Positions 44,656-54,063 are shown, numbered from the stretch's first letter. The stretch: DNA of 64,000 nucleotides from Clostridiales bacterium (GCA_029265405.1 JAJUJI010000007.1:1-64000), one strand, 5' to 3'. A program made the numbers and translations. Notes: generated by a model from the sequence alone, not told the origin.

Positions 44656-46155
44656 ATGGAAACGGCAAAGTCATTGGAATTTAGAGGGATCGGAAAGTCC
44701 TTCCCCGGCGTGCGAGCCCTTGACAATGTCAGCTTCAAGGCGGAAGGCGGGAAGGTGCTGGCGCTTCTCGGCGAAAACGGGGCTGGGAAAAGCACGCTGC
44801 TTAAGATAATGAGCGGAGACCAGCGCGCCGATGAAGGAGAGATCCTGTTAAACGGCGTTCCGGTAGTCTTCAATGATCCTCAGTCCGCGATTGCCGCCGG
44901 CATAAGCGTAATATATCAGGAACGCCAGCTAATCCCCAGCATGTCGGTTATGGAAAACCTTTTCGCGGGCGCCCTGCCCAAAACAAAATCCGGCTTGCTG
45001 GACAAGCGCAAGCTCTATAAGGACGCCAAGGAGCTGATAGAAAAATTCGGCCTGGCCATTGACCCGAGGGAGCAGGTCGGGCGCCTGAACGTTGCCTACC
45101 AGCAGATGGTCGAGATAATGAAGGCATGCCACAGGGATTCGGACATAATTGCCTTCGACGAACCTACGGCCCCCCTGACGGATTCGGAAATAAGGATACT
45201 TTTCGACCTCATAAGAAAGCTGAAGGCGGACGGAAAGGCGGTAATCTACGTATCGCACCGCATGGCGGAAATATTCCAGGTTACGGACGAAATTGTGGTG
45301 CTAAAGGACGGCAGATTCGTAACCGCTCTGAAAACGGCGGAGACGAACGAGGCCGAGCTCATCAAGGCCATGGTCGGGCGCGACATAGGGGACACGTACG
45401 CGAACCTGAGCCGCAATACAAAATTCGGCGAGGTAGTCCTAGAGGTTAGGAACCTTAAAACGCAGTTTATACACGACGTGAGCTTTCAGGTGCGCAAGGG
45501 CGAAATCGTCGGGCTTGCGGGTCTGGTTGGCGCCGGCCGCACTGAGGTGGCCAGGGCTCTGTTCGGGGCCGACCAGGTCACCGGGGGCGAAATAGTACTC
45601 GAAGGCAAGCCGGTCGTTTTCAAAACCCCTAGGGAAGCCATAGACAAAGGGATAGCGCTTTGCCCGGAGGACCGCAAGGAGCAGGGGCTTGTGATGGGCC
45701 GCTCAATCAAGGACAACGTAGCCATGCCCGTGGTCAACGAGCTCTGCAGGGGAATATTCATAATAAAGGAAGAAATGGCGAAGCTGGCGGAAAAATCGGT
45801 GGCCAAATATTCCATAAAGACGCCGACGATTGAAAAGCTGGCCGTCGAGCTTTCGGGCGGCAACCAGCAGAAGGTGATCCTCGGCCGGTGGACGAGCGAA
45901 AAAATGGAAACGAAGGTGCTGATACTGGACGAGCCCACGAAGGGAATAGACGTGGGGACGAAGGCGGAGATATACCAGACGGTATGCGATCTGGCCAAGC
46001 AGGGCATTGCCGTTATATTCATATCCAGCGAGCTTACCGAGGTCATAAACCTGTCTGATAGGATAATAGTAATGCACAACGGGCACATAACCGGCGTCGT
46101 TTCACGCGAGGAAGCGACGGAAGAAAAAGTTCTGACGCTGGCCATGTTGGAGTAA
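44656..46155 (+). CDS. CUT2-type sugar ABC transporter ATPase, duplicated
   Basis: This encodes 499 residues containing two ABC domains. The first has LLGENGAGKSTLLKIMSGDQ, signature-like VGRLNVAYQQMVEIMKA and Walker B DIIAFDEPTAPLTDSE. The second has a degenerate Walker A GLVGAGRTEVARALFGAD, signature ELSGGNQQKVILGRW and VLILDEPTKGIDVG. The layout is that of RbsA/MglA/XylG. It powers import through the two following permeases. Confidence 0.95.
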   Translation: METAKSLEFRGIGKSFPGVRALDNVSFKAEGGKVLALLGENGAGKSTLLKIMSGDQRADEGEILLNGVPVVFNDPQSAIAAGISVIYQERQLIPSMSVMENLFAGALPKTKSGLLDKRKLYKDAKELIEKFGLAIDPREQVGRLNVAYQQMVEIMKACHRDSDIIAFDEPTAPLTDSEIRILFDLIRKLKADGKAVIYVSHRMAEIFQVTDEIVVLKDGRFVTALKTAETNEAELIKAMVGRDIGDTYANLSRNTKFGEVVLEVRNLKTQFIHDVSFQVRKGEIVGLAGLVGAGRTEVARALFGADQVTGGEIVLEGKPVVFKTPREAIDKGIALCPEDRKEQGLVMGRSIKDNVAMPVVNELCRGIFIIKEEMAKLAEKSVAKYSIKTPTIEKLAVELSGGNQQKVILGRWTSEKMETKVLILDEPTKGIDVGTKAEIYQTVCDLAKQGIAVIFISSELTEVINLSDRIIVMHNGHITGVVSREEATEEKVLTLAMLE

Positions 46156-46169
46156 GGGAGGCGGCATAA

Positions 46170-47204
46170 TTGAAGAAAGAAAACAGCTCCGGCAGAAGTG
46201 TCCGTTCGATAGCCGGCAACAAGATATTTCAGCTCGTAGCCCTTTTTGTGGTGCTGGTGATTATTTTTACCGTATGGTCGGCGCTCAAGGGCGGCCAATT
46301 CTTTAAAATTACAACGCTCAGAAACATTTTAACCTCGCTGGTCGTTTCATCTTTCCTGACGATAGGCGCCGGCTGCCTTATGATTTCCGGCAATATAGAC
46401 CTTTCCCAGGCCGCCGTAGGCGCATTCGGCAGCATGGTTTTGGCCTCCGCGGTCAACGCCTGGCATCTGCCGTGGTTTGTGGCGCTTATCATAGCGCTGC
46501 TGCTGTGCGCCGCCTTCGGCGCGTTCAACGCGCTGCTTGTAACCAAGTACCGTTTTCCGGCCTTCATAGGAACGCTGGCGATGGCCTCGATTGCCAAGGG
46601 CCTTATGTACCTTTTCAGCTCGATAGGCAAGGGCGGGCAGGCAAGCAATGTGGCATTTTCAAATAAGGTGCTCAGCTTTATCGGCCTGGGCTATGTTGGG
46701 CCCATACCCTTTTCAATAATAATAATGGCGGTATTCTTTATAGCATACGGCATACTGATGTCAAAGACAAGATTCGGAATGAAGGTTACGTTCATAGGCG
46801 GCAACCCTGAAGCGGCGAGGCTGGCCGGAATCAACTCAAAAGCCATAACCTATATTTTGTTTATAAACTGCTCAATTTTAGGCGGAGTAGCCGGCATATT
46901 CAACGCCTGCCGGCTTGGCCAGGGCGCGCTGACGGCGCTGACGACCAACCAATTTACAGGCCTGACCGCGGCCGTCTTAGGCGGCATATCCTTCGGCGGC
47001 GGCGTCGGCGGCATGGCGGGCGCGTTCATAGGCCTGCTCATACTCAATACTTTCCAGATAGGAATGAATGTGGTAGGCGTAAACCCCTTCTGGGTGAACG
47101 TATTTTCGGGCGTGATATTGCTCGTAGCGCTTGCTTTGGATTTCATCGCTAAATACGCTCCTGCAAGGCGCATCGCGCGCAAGAGCGGGGAGGGCAGGAT
47201 ATGA
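46170..47204 (+). CDS. CUT2-type sugar ABC transporter permease 1
   Basis: This encodes 344 residues from TTG 46170 after GGGAGG. About ten membrane segments are present, with the family loop VLGGISFGGGVGGMAGAFIG near residue 265 and GNIDLSQAAVGAFGSMVLAS near 75, typical of RbsC/XylH-type permeases. Its stop overlaps the next start, so the two permeases are made together, probably as a heterodimer. Confidence 0.93.
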   Translation: MKKENSSGRSVRSIAGNKIFQLVALFVVLVIIFTVWSALKGGQFFKITTLRNILTSLVVSSFLTIGAGCLMISGNIDLSQAAVGAFGSMVLASAVNAWHLPWFVALIIALLLCAAFGAFNALLVTKYRFPAFIGTLAMASIAKGLMYLFSSIGKGGQASNVAFSNKVLSFIGLGYVGPIPFSIIIMAVFFIAYGILMSKTRFGMKVTFIGGNPEAARLAGINSKAITYILFINCSILGGVAGIFNACRLGQGALTALTTNQFTGLTAAVLGGISFGGGVGGMAGAFIGLLILNTFQIGMNVVGVNPFWVNVFSGVILLVALALDFIAKYAPARRIARKSGEGRI

Positions 47205-48229
47205 ACAGGACATCCTTCATCAGGCGGGCCATGCGCAACAAGGCGGCGCCGCTGCTGATAATTCTTATCGTACTCTTGGCAACCACCATGACTATAAGCA
47301 GCGGCGTCCTAAGGGGCGAGCCGCTGTCGGCCCTGTTCACAAAGGGCTTTATGGCCAGGGGAAACCTGATAAACATCTTTTATAATCTGGTCATCCAGTG
47401 CATCATGATGTGCGGCATAGCCTGCATATTGATAGGCGGCAACATAGACCTCTCCGTGGGCGGTCAGGCGGCTCTCAGCGCGCTGGTCTTTGCCTGGTTC
47501 TGCAAGTATACTTCGCTGCCTTGGCCGGTAATAATTCTCATTGCGCTTGCGCTTGCCGTTTGCCTGGGCCTTATCAATACCTTCCTTGTAAACGTGCTGA
47601 AGTTTCCCTCCTTTATAGCAACCATAGGCATGGCTTCCATCTACAGCGGCCTTTGCAACGTAATGACCAAGGGAAACAACATACAGATAAGCCGAGCCGG
47701 GTTTCTCGCCATAGGCCGCGCCAAGCTTTTCGATCTCATCCCGGCCACCTTCATATTCGCCCTTCTGCTGCTGGCGATATACCAGTTTATGCTTTCGAGA
47801 ACGACCTTCGGGCGCAGCATATACATGGTGGGAGGCAACAGGAACGCGGCCAGGCTTTCGGGCTTGAACCCGCAAAAAATAACCAAGATACTTTTTATAA
47901 GCAACAGCGTGCTGGCGGCTGTCGGCGGCCTGCTCTGGTCCTCTCAGATCAAGCTTGCCAGCCCGACCTCAATTATAACAAACGCTCCGGATATGACGGT
48001 AATATCCGCCGCCATACTTGGCGGGGTATCGTTCATGGGCGGCTCCGGCGGCCTGGGCGGAGCCTTTGTGGCCCTGCTGCTGCTCAGCGTGTTCGACAAC
48101 ATGCTGACGGTATTGAACGTGCCTTCCTACTGGAACGTCTTTGCCCAGGGGCTTGTGCTTGTCGTGGCGCTCATATTCGACTATATCAACGCCGAACGCA
48201 GAAGGAAAGCCTTGCTTGCGGGCCGGTAG
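47201..48229 (+). CDS. CUT2-type sugar ABC transporter permease 2
   Basis: This encodes 342 residues, start ATG 47201. It is a homologue of the preceding permease with GGNIDLSVGGQAALSALVFA, MVGGNRNAARLSGLNPQKIT and AILGGVSFMGGSGGLGGAFV. Two different permease genes are less usual in this class than a single homodimer gene. It is the last gene of the transporter operon. Confidence 0.93.
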   Translation: MNRTSFIRRAMRNKAAPLLIILIVLLATTMTISSGVLRGEPLSALFTKGFMARGNLINIFYNLVIQCIMMCGIACILIGGNIDLSVGGQAALSALVFAWFCKYTSLPWPVIILIALALAVCLGLINTFLVNVLKFPSFIATIGMASIYSGLCNVMTKGNNIQISRAGFLAIGRAKLFDLIPATFIFALLLLAIYQFMLSRTTFGRSIYMVGGNRNAARLSGLNPQKITKILFISNSVLAAVGGLLWSSQIKLASPTSIITNAPDMTVISAAILGGVSFMGGSGGLGGAFVALLLLSVFDNMLTVLNVPSYWNVFAQGLVLVVALIFDYINAERRRKALLAGR

Positions 48230-48257
48230 TGCACGACAAATAAAAAAACGTTTTGCT

Positions 48258-48293
48258 GCAGACTCTTTCGGTTAAGAAAGAGTCTGCTTATTT
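48258..48293 (+). terminator. Terminator of the sugar ABC operon
   Basis: GCAGACTCTTTC (48258-48269), loop GGTTAA, and GAAAGAGTCTGC (48276-48287) are followed by TTATTT: a perfect 12-bp stem. Confidence 0.85.
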
Positions 48294-48316
48294 AATGCGC
48301 CTATGCTGGGCGCGCT

Positions 48317-48351
48317 AAAAAGCCGGACGGACTTGTCCGCCCGGCTTTTTT
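48317..48351. terminator. Bidirectional terminator
   Basis: AAAAAGCCGGACGGAC (48317-48332) and GTCCGCCCGGCTTTTT (48335-48350) pair with one mismatch and have A/T runs on both sides. It serves the minus-strand redox operon and backs up the ABC operon terminator. Confidence 0.85.
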
Positions 48352-48387
48352 AACACGGCAATGAAAAGCTCCGCCGGAAAAGCCGCC

Positions 48388-51300
48388 TTAACCGCGCGCG
48401 GCGCGGGCCTTCATTACTCTTGCGAAAACGGCGTCGGCATGGTATTCGGTGTGCTCAGACGCCGAAGCTATGGCTGCGGGACGCGTCGGCTCGAAGGGCT
48501 TTGCGCCCTTGCCGCCCAGCTCCCCAAGCAGCAGTGCAAGGGCCTCAAGGCTGTCCACAGGCGCGTCAAGAGCCTTGCAGAAGCTCTGCGCGTCGCCGTA
48601 GGCGCTGACGAAGGAGCCGCTCTTTTCGGCGACGGCGGCCAGAGGTATGACCACGTCGGCCAGCTTGGCCGTTTCGGTCATATAGCGGTCGAAAACGACG
48701 GCAAAGCCCGCGTTCTTAATCAGCTCGGCGGCCTTGCCGTTGCCGCAGCCCACGGGGTCCTCGCCGAAGACGAAGACCGCTTTGGCGGAAACGGAGGAGG
48801 GGCCGGCGGCGCACCTGTCAAGGTTAAGCCGCAAGGCAAGTCCCCTGGCGTTCGGCGAGGCGGGGATATAGATCTTTGCGCCGGTTTCCTTGGCGGCGGC
48901 TATAGCTTCCTTCAATGCCTCGGCGTCGGGGTCGAAGTCGAAGACAAAGAGCGGAGCCTTCGCGGCCCTTACCTTGCCGAGCATGTCCTCGGTCAGCCTC
49001 TCGCCGGTCAGCACGGGAATGCGGTTCCTGGCCGCCAGGCGCAAAGCCACAAAGGCGTTGGTGTTGTATTTTGCCGGGTCTACTCCCAGCGCCACAAGCA
49101 GGTCGCTGCCCTTTATGTCGCCTATGCCGGAGGCGGCAAGCCGGGGGTGCAGGCTGTAGAACATGGCGGCTGTGGGGTTGATGCCGAAGCTCAGCATATT
49201 TCCGGTTTTCAGAGCTGAAGCTATGCCGCCTATCAGAGCGGCCTCCTCGTTTGAGGTCGCGCCGCCGAGGTAAAGCGCAGCCTCGCTTCCGGCTTTTTTA
49301 AGGCCGGCGGCCGCAGCCCTTATCGCCTCGCCGAGCGCCGCGTCCTTCCAGACTCCGTTTGACTTTACCTTAGGAGCCGTCAGGCGGTCGGCATCGTTGA
49401 CATATGAGCTGCAGAAGCGGCCGAATTCGCAGAGGTTCCCGCGGTTGACGCCCTTCTCCATGCTGGAGGTGGCGCGGATAAGCTTTTTTCCGCTGGTGCG
49501 CAGCTCCAGAGTGCAGCCCTCGCCGCAGAAGGAGCAAATAGAATCGGTTGTCTTTTCATTGAAGGGGCCGGGCTTTTCAAGCGCGACCTTCTCCGTCAGC
49601 GCGCCGACCGGGCAGGAGGATACGCACTGGCCGCAGCGTATGCAGTTGCGTTCCTCGCCGAAGGGCTGGGCAAAGCCCGGCTCCACCGTCACGTTATAGC
49701 CTCTCATCAAAAAGCCGAGAGCTCCCGCGCCCTGCACCTCGGCGCAGATGCGTATGCAGCGCGCGCACATTATGCACTTGTTTTTATCTCTCAGCAGATA
49801 GGGGTGCGACTCGTCTATCGGATGCTTTTTAAGCGCGCCCGAAAGGCGGTACTGCTCGGCCTCAAAATCGGTAGCGTATTCGCGCAGCTTGCATTCGTGC
49901 ACGTCCTGGCAGCCGCAGGAGAGGCAGCGCTTTGCCTCGGCCTTGGCCTGCGCCTCGGTAAAGCCCAGCTCCACCTCCCTGAAATTGCGCTCGCGCTCCT
50001 TTTCGGCCAGCATGGGCATGCGCTGCTTTGGAAGCTTTTCGTATTTTTCAAATTCCGTCCTGTCCACGTCGCGAAGCTCCCTGCCCTTGGTGTGGTTGTA
50101 ATGCTTCTTAGGCTTTTTGAGCTCTGCTCCGCGGAGATACAAATCCATGGACATGGCGGCCCGGCGTCCGGCGGCTATGGCCTTGATGGCGGTCTGTGGC
50201 CCGGTCACGGCGTCGCCGCCGGCAAAAACGCCGTCTATATTGGTGGTCATCAGCTCCTCGTCGGCTGTGATGCGGCTCTTGCCGGCGGAAAGGGGGAAGC
50301 CTTCGCCTATAAAGGAGAGGTCCTGCGTCTGGCCGAGGGCGGCGATGACCACGTCAACGAGCATTTCGTATTCGGAGCCCGCCTTTTCAACCGGGGAGCG
50401 CCTGCCGGAGGCGTCGGGCTCTCCGAGCTCCATCTTTATAAGCTCGACGGCGACTCTGCCGTTATGCGGCCTGACGCTCTTGGGGTTAGCCAGCAGCTCG
50501 AAGGAAACGCCCTCAAGCTCCGCCTCCTCTATCTCTGATACGTGGGCCGGCATCTCGCTGCGGCCGCGTCGGTAGACCAGCACGACCTTGTCCGCTCCCA
50601 GGCGCAGCGAGGTTCTGGCGGCGTCTATAGCCGTGTTGCCGCCGCCGACTACCATGACGGTCTTGCCTGTAAAATCGATTTTTTCGTCTCCGCCGACGCG
50701 GCCAAGGAAGTCCACGCCCCTGAGTATGGCTGCGCCGCAGTTATCCTCGCCCTTGCAGCCGAGAGGCTGGCCGACCTGGGAGCCGACGCCGAGGAAGAGG
50801 GCTCCGTAGCCCTGCTTCTTCAAGGCTTCCCAGGTTATGTCCCTGCCAAACTCGACGTTGAATTTTATCTCAACGCCCAGCTTCTGTATAATCGCGATTT
50901 CCCTGTCGAGGACATCGCGGGGCATCCTGTAGGCGGGTATGCCGTAGCGGAGCATTCCGCCCGCCTTGGGGTGCTTTTCAAATATCGTCACCTCGTGGCC
51001 CCGGGCGGCCAGATACCAGGCGCAGGTGAGGCCGGCAGGGCCGGCGCCGATGACCGCAGCCTTCCTGCCGGTGGGGGCCTTCTTCTCGGGCAGATAGGGC
51101 ACCTTGCTTTCGAGATCCAAATCAGCCACGAAGCGCTTGAGATAGTCAATGCCTACGCGCTCGTCCACCAAATTTCTGCGGCAGGCGTCCTCGCAGGGCC
51201 GCGTGCAGACGCGGCCGCAAACGGAGGGGAGCGGGTTGCGCTCCTTTATGAGCTTGAGGGCCTCGTCATACTGGCCGTTTGCGATATGGGCTATATAGCC

Positions 51301-51651
51301 CTGCACGTCTATATTGGCCGGGCAGGTCAGGGAGCAGGGGGCCACGCAGTCGCCGTGGTGCTGGGACAGCAGCAGCTCGATGTTCATTTTCCGTGCGGCG
51401 GAGATAGCCTCGCTCTCGGTGGTAATCTCCATGCCCTCCGCAACCTCGGTGCCGCAGGCCAGCATGGTGCCTCTGGCGCCTTTTACCTCGATGCGGCAGA
51501 GCAGGCAAGAGCCGAAGGGCTTCAGGCGCTCGTCGTGGCACAGAGTGGGAATGGCCACGCCGTGGTCGCGGCAGGCCTGCAGTATGGTTTTTCCGGCTTC
51601 GGTCTGGCACTCGACGCCGTTTATCTTAATGTTCAGCATTTTCATATTCAC
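48388..51651 (-). CDS. Large NuoG/GltD-like Fe-S flavoprotein, StnC-like subunit
   Basis: This encodes 1087 residues in ordered modules. A 2Fe-2S ferredoxin (~1-80, CHDERLKPFGSCLLC) is followed by a NuoG-type HHGDCVAPC cluster (~98). A GltD/NfnB-type part has CGRVCTRPCEDACR, FAD site VIGAGPAGLTCAWYL (~200) and pyridine-nucleotide site VVGGGNTAIDAARTSL (~345). Two 4Fe-4S motifs follow (CIMCARCIRIC, CIRCGQCVSSCP), then a molybdopterin-oxidoreductase-like Fe-S motif CSFCGEGC and a shortened C-terminal domain with no obvious Mo/W ligand. With NuoF- and NuoE-like partners, this best fits the Sporomusa-type Nfn transhydrogenase. It lacks a hydrogenase H-cluster. Confidence 0.75.
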   Translation of the reverse strand: MNMKMLNIKINGVECQTEAGKTILQACRDHGVAIPTLCHDERLKPFGSCLLCRIEVKGARGTMLACGTEVAEGMEITTESEAISAARKMNIELLLSQHHGDCVAPCSLTCPANIDVQGYIAHIANGQYDEALKLIKERNPLPSVCGRVCTRPCEDACRRNLVDERVGIDYLKRFVADLDLESKVPYLPEKKAPTGRKAAVIGAGPAGLTCAWYLAARGHEVTIFEKHPKAGGMLRYGIPAYRMPRDVLDREIAIIQKLGVEIKFNVEFGRDITWEALKKQGYGALFLGVGSQVGQPLGCKGEDNCGAAILRGVDFLGRVGGDEKIDFTGKTVMVVGGGNTAIDAARTSLRLGADKVVLVYRRGRSEMPAHVSEIEEAELEGVSFELLANPKSVRPHNGRVAVELIKMELGEPDASGRRSPVEKAGSEYEMLVDVVIAALGQTQDLSFIGEGFPLSAGKSRITADEELMTTNIDGVFAGGDAVTGPQTAIKAIAAGRRAAMSMDLYLRGAELKKPKKHYNHTKGRELRDVDRTEFEKYEKLPKQRMPMLAEKERERNFREVELGFTEAQAKAEAKRCLSCGCQDVHECKLREYATDFEAEQYRLSGALKKHPIDESHPYLLRDKNKCIMCARCIRICAEVQGAGALGFLMRGYNVTVEPGFAQPFGEERNCIRCGQCVSSCPVGALTEKVALEKPGPFNEKTTDSICSFCGEGCTLELRTSGKKLIRATSSMEKGVNRGNLCEFGRFCSSYVNDADRLTAPKVKSNGVWKDAALGEAIRAAAAGLKKAGSEAALYLGGATSNEEAALIGGIASALKTGNMLSFGINPTAAMFYSLHPRLAASGIGDIKGSDLLVALGVDPAKYNTNAFVALRLAARNRIPVLTGERLTEDMLGKVRAAKAPLFVFDFDPDAEALKEAIAAAKETGAKIYIPASPNARGLALRLNLDRCAAGPSSVSAKAVFVFGEDPVGCGNGKAAELIKNAGFAVVFDRYMTETAKLADVVIPLAAVAEKSGSFVSAYGDAQSFCKALDAPVDSLEALALLLGELGGKGAKPFEPTRPAAIASASEHTEYHADAVFARVMKARAARG

Positions 51652-51664
51652 CAGCTCCTTTCCG

Positions 51665-53434
51665 TCAATCTACCGATATGGCGCCGAATTTGCACACGGC
51701 CTTGCAGGTGCCGCATTTCGTGCAAAGCGTCTGGTCGATCTCGTGGGGCTTCTTGACGGAGCCGGATATGCACTTGACCGGGCAGTTTTTGGCGCATAGA
51801 GTGCAGCCTACGCACTTGTCCGGGTCTATGGCGTATTTTATCAGGGACTTGCACTGCTTGGCCGGGCACTTCCTGTCGCGTATGTGGGCCTCGTATTCGT
51901 CCCTGAAGTAGCGCAGGGTGGTAAGCACGGGGTTGGGCGCGGTCTGGCCGAGGCCGCAGAGCGAGTTTTTCTTTATCTGTTCGGCAAGCTCCAGCAGCTT
52001 GGGTATGTCCTCCTCCGTGCCCTTGCCTTCGGTGATGCGGGTAAGAATCTCAAGCATGCGCTTGGTGCCTATCCTGCAATAGGTGCACTTTCCGCAGGAT
52101 TCGCTCTGGGTGAAGTTGAGGAAATAGCGGGCGATGTCAACCATGCAGTTGTCCTCGTCCATGACTATCATGCCGCCCGAGCCCATTATGGCGCCGGTGG
52201 CGTTAAGCTCCTCGTAATCCACTACGGTGTCGATAAGCGAGGCGGGTATGCAGCCGCCGGAGGGCCCGCCCATCTGGACGGCCTTGAAGGCTTTCCCGGA
52301 GGAGGTGCCGCCGCCTATGTCGAATATTATCTCCCTGAGCGGGATGCCTATAGGCACCTCAACAAGGCCGCCGCGCGCTATCTTGCCCGCCAGCGCAAAG
52401 ACCTTGGTGCCCTTGGACTTGGCCGTGCCGTAGGCGGCGAAGGCCTCGGCCCCGTTCCTGATTATCCAGCCGATGTTGGCAAGCGTCTCGACGTTGTTGA
52501 TGTTGGAGGGCTTGCCGAACAGCCCCTTGTTGGCGGGGAAGGGGGGACGCATGCGGGGCATGCCGCGCTGGCCCTCTATCGAGGCTATCAGGGCGGTTTC
52601 CTCGCCGCATACGAAGGCCCCGGCGCCCTCCTTTATTTTCACGTTGAAATTGAAGCCGGTGCCCATGATGTTCTCGCCGAGGAAGCCGCGCTCCCTGGCC
52701 TGCTTTATCGCTATGTTGAGCCGCTTAATGGCTATGGGATATTCGGCGCGGCAGTAGATGTAGCCCTCGTCGGCGCCGATGGCGTAGCCCCCGATCAGAA
52801 GGCCCTCCAGCACGGAGTGCGGGTCGCCCTCAAGGACGCTGCGGTCCATGAAAGCGCCGGGGTCGCCCTCGTCGGCGTTGCAGATTATATATTTCTTGTC
52901 GGACTGGGGAGCCCTGGCAAATTTCCACTTTTGGCCCGTGGGGAAGCCTGCGCCGCCGCGGCCCTTCAGACCGGACTTCAGGACCTCGTCTATTACCTGC
53001 TCGGGCGTCATGGTTTTCAGGGCCTTTTCAAGCCCCTTGTAGGCGTCCATGGCCAGCGCCTCGTCTATGGACTCGGGGTCTATGTGCCCGCAGCGCGCCA
53101 GGACTATGCGCCGCTGCTTTTCAAAGAAGCTGTCCTGCTCGTTGGGCTCCGTGCTTGAACGCACCGTGTATTCGGCGACCGGCTTGCCGCCCAGTACGTG
53201 GGACTCAAATATCTTGCGCGCCTTTTCCTCGTTGACCTCGCCGTAAATAGTGCTGTTGCCGGCCTCGTCGACAACCTCCACCATTACCTCCTTGTAGCAC
53301 ATGCCCATGCAGCCGGTTTCAGACATGGCCGCGCCCGCGCCGGGGTTTTCGGAAATGAGGCGCGAAAATTCTTCCTTTACCTTAAGGCCGCCCGCCGCTA
53401 TGCCGCAGCTGCCGAGACCGATTATGATTTTCAT
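51665..53434 (-). CDS. NuoF/HydB-like flavoprotein subunit, StnB-like
   Basis: This encodes 589 residues. An N-terminal thioredoxin-like 2Fe-2S domain (GLGSCGIAAGG, ETGCMGMCYKE) is followed by the NuoF core: FMN/NADH site GRGGAGFPTGQKW and GAGAFVCGEETALIASIEGQ. A 4Fe-4S site ESCGKCTYCRIG comes next, then two C-terminal ferredoxin motifs (CVGCTLCAKNCP, CTKCGTCKAVC). The layout equals HydB of bifurcating hydrogenases and NuoF of related complexes. It oxidises or reduces NADH through FMN. The start overlaps the stop of the NuoE-like gene. Confidence 0.9.
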   Translation of the reverse strand: MKIIIGLGSCGIAAGGLKVKEEFSRLISENPGAGAAMSETGCMGMCYKEVMVEVVDEAGNSTIYGEVNEEKARKIFESHVLGGKPVAEYTVRSSTEPNEQDSFFEKQRRIVLARCGHIDPESIDEALAMDAYKGLEKALKTMTPEQVIDEVLKSGLKGRGGAGFPTGQKWKFARAPQSDKKYIICNADEGDPGAFMDRSVLEGDPHSVLEGLLIGGYAIGADEGYIYCRAEYPIAIKRLNIAIKQARERGFLGENIMGTGFNFNVKIKEGAGAFVCGEETALIASIEGQRGMPRMRPPFPANKGLFGKPSNINNVETLANIGWIIRNGAEAFAAYGTAKSKGTKVFALAGKIARGGLVEVPIGIPLREIIFDIGGGTSSGKAFKAVQMGGPSGGCIPASLIDTVVDYEELNATGAIMGSGGMIVMDEDNCMVDIARYFLNFTQSESCGKCTYCRIGTKRMLEILTRITEGKGTEEDIPKLLELAEQIKKNSLCGLGQTAPNPVLTTLRYFRDEYEAHIRDRKCPAKQCKSLIKYAIDPDKCVGCTLCAKNCPVKCISGSVKKPHEIDQTLCTKCGTCKAVCKFGAISVD

Positions 53435-53934
53435 TTCTGGTCTCCTTTCGCATAAAGCTCCCTTATGATTTTGCGCGCCTTGTCCGGAGTTAGGCGGCCG
53501 TAAGTCTCGTCGCCTATCATCATTACGGGCGCGAGGCTGCAGCAGCCGAGGCAGGCTACGGATTCAAGCGTGAACTTGTTGTCCTCCGTGGTTCCGCCCA
53601 TTTCGATCTTCAGCTCGTCGCACAGGGCGTCGGCTATTTTTTCGGAGCCGTTGACGTGGCAGGCGGTTCCGAAGCAAATTTTGATGGTCCTTTCCCCGCT
53701 GGGCTTGAGGCGGAACTGTGAATAAAAGGTCGCCACGCCCATTATCTGAGTCTCAAAGATGCCTGTTCTTTGGCTCAGCCTGGTTATGATGTCCTTCGGC
53801 AGGTAGCCGTAGGAGCTCTGCAGCTTTTGCAGTATGGGGATAAGGTCCGATTCGTTGCCGTGATAGCATTCGGACATTATGTCCTCAAACGCCTTATAGT
53901 AGGCGCCGCTATCACAGCAGCATTTTGTGCACAT
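53431..53934 (-). CDS. NuoE-like 2Fe-2S subunit, StnA-like
   Basis: This encodes 167 residues. ATG 53934 lies six bases after GGAGGAG. The N-terminus has an unusual CTKCCCDSG. The 2Fe-2S ligands are CFGTACHVNG and VACLGCCSLAP (four Cys in the thioredoxin-like fold), with the preceding GVATFYSQFRLKPSGERTIK typical of NuoE. It passes electrons to the NuoF-like subunit. It is the first gene of the three-gene operon. Confidence 0.9.
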   Translation of the reverse strand: MCTKCCCDSGAYYKAFEDIMSECYHGNESDLIPILQKLQSSYGYLPKDIITRLSQRTGIFETQIMGVATFYSQFRLKPSGERTIKICFGTACHVNGSEKIADALCDELKIEMGGTTEDNKFTLESVACLGCCSLAPVMMIGDETYGRLTPDKARKIIRELYAKGDQK

Positions 53935-54033
53935 ATTACTCTCCTCCATTGCAGTTTTCCGCGCTTGGCGCCGGCTTGCGCAAAAGAAGCCGCTTTTGGC
54001 GGCCAAAACTGTTTTTAAGGCGCAATCCGTTTT

Positions 54034-54063
54034 ATTATAACTTCAAAAGAGCCGCCCAGTCAA
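54034..54063 (-). promoter_or_regulatory. Promoter of the redox operon
   Basis: On the minus strand TTGACT (54063-54058) and TATAAT (54039-54034) are 18 bases apart, about 100 bases before the NuoE-like start. Confidence 0.65.

Noticed and set aside
48388-51651. Large redox subunit as a hydrogenase or formate dehydrogenase catalytic subunit
   Set aside because: No H-cluster cysteine motifs, no Sec/Cys Mo-ligand and a shortened C-terminal domain; a GltD-type FAD module is present instead.
50542-53158. Two ~400-codon plus-strand frames opposite the redox operon
   Set aside because: Both lie entirely antisense to conserved Fe-S proteins and show low-complexity Gly/Ala/Val composition typical of shadow frames.
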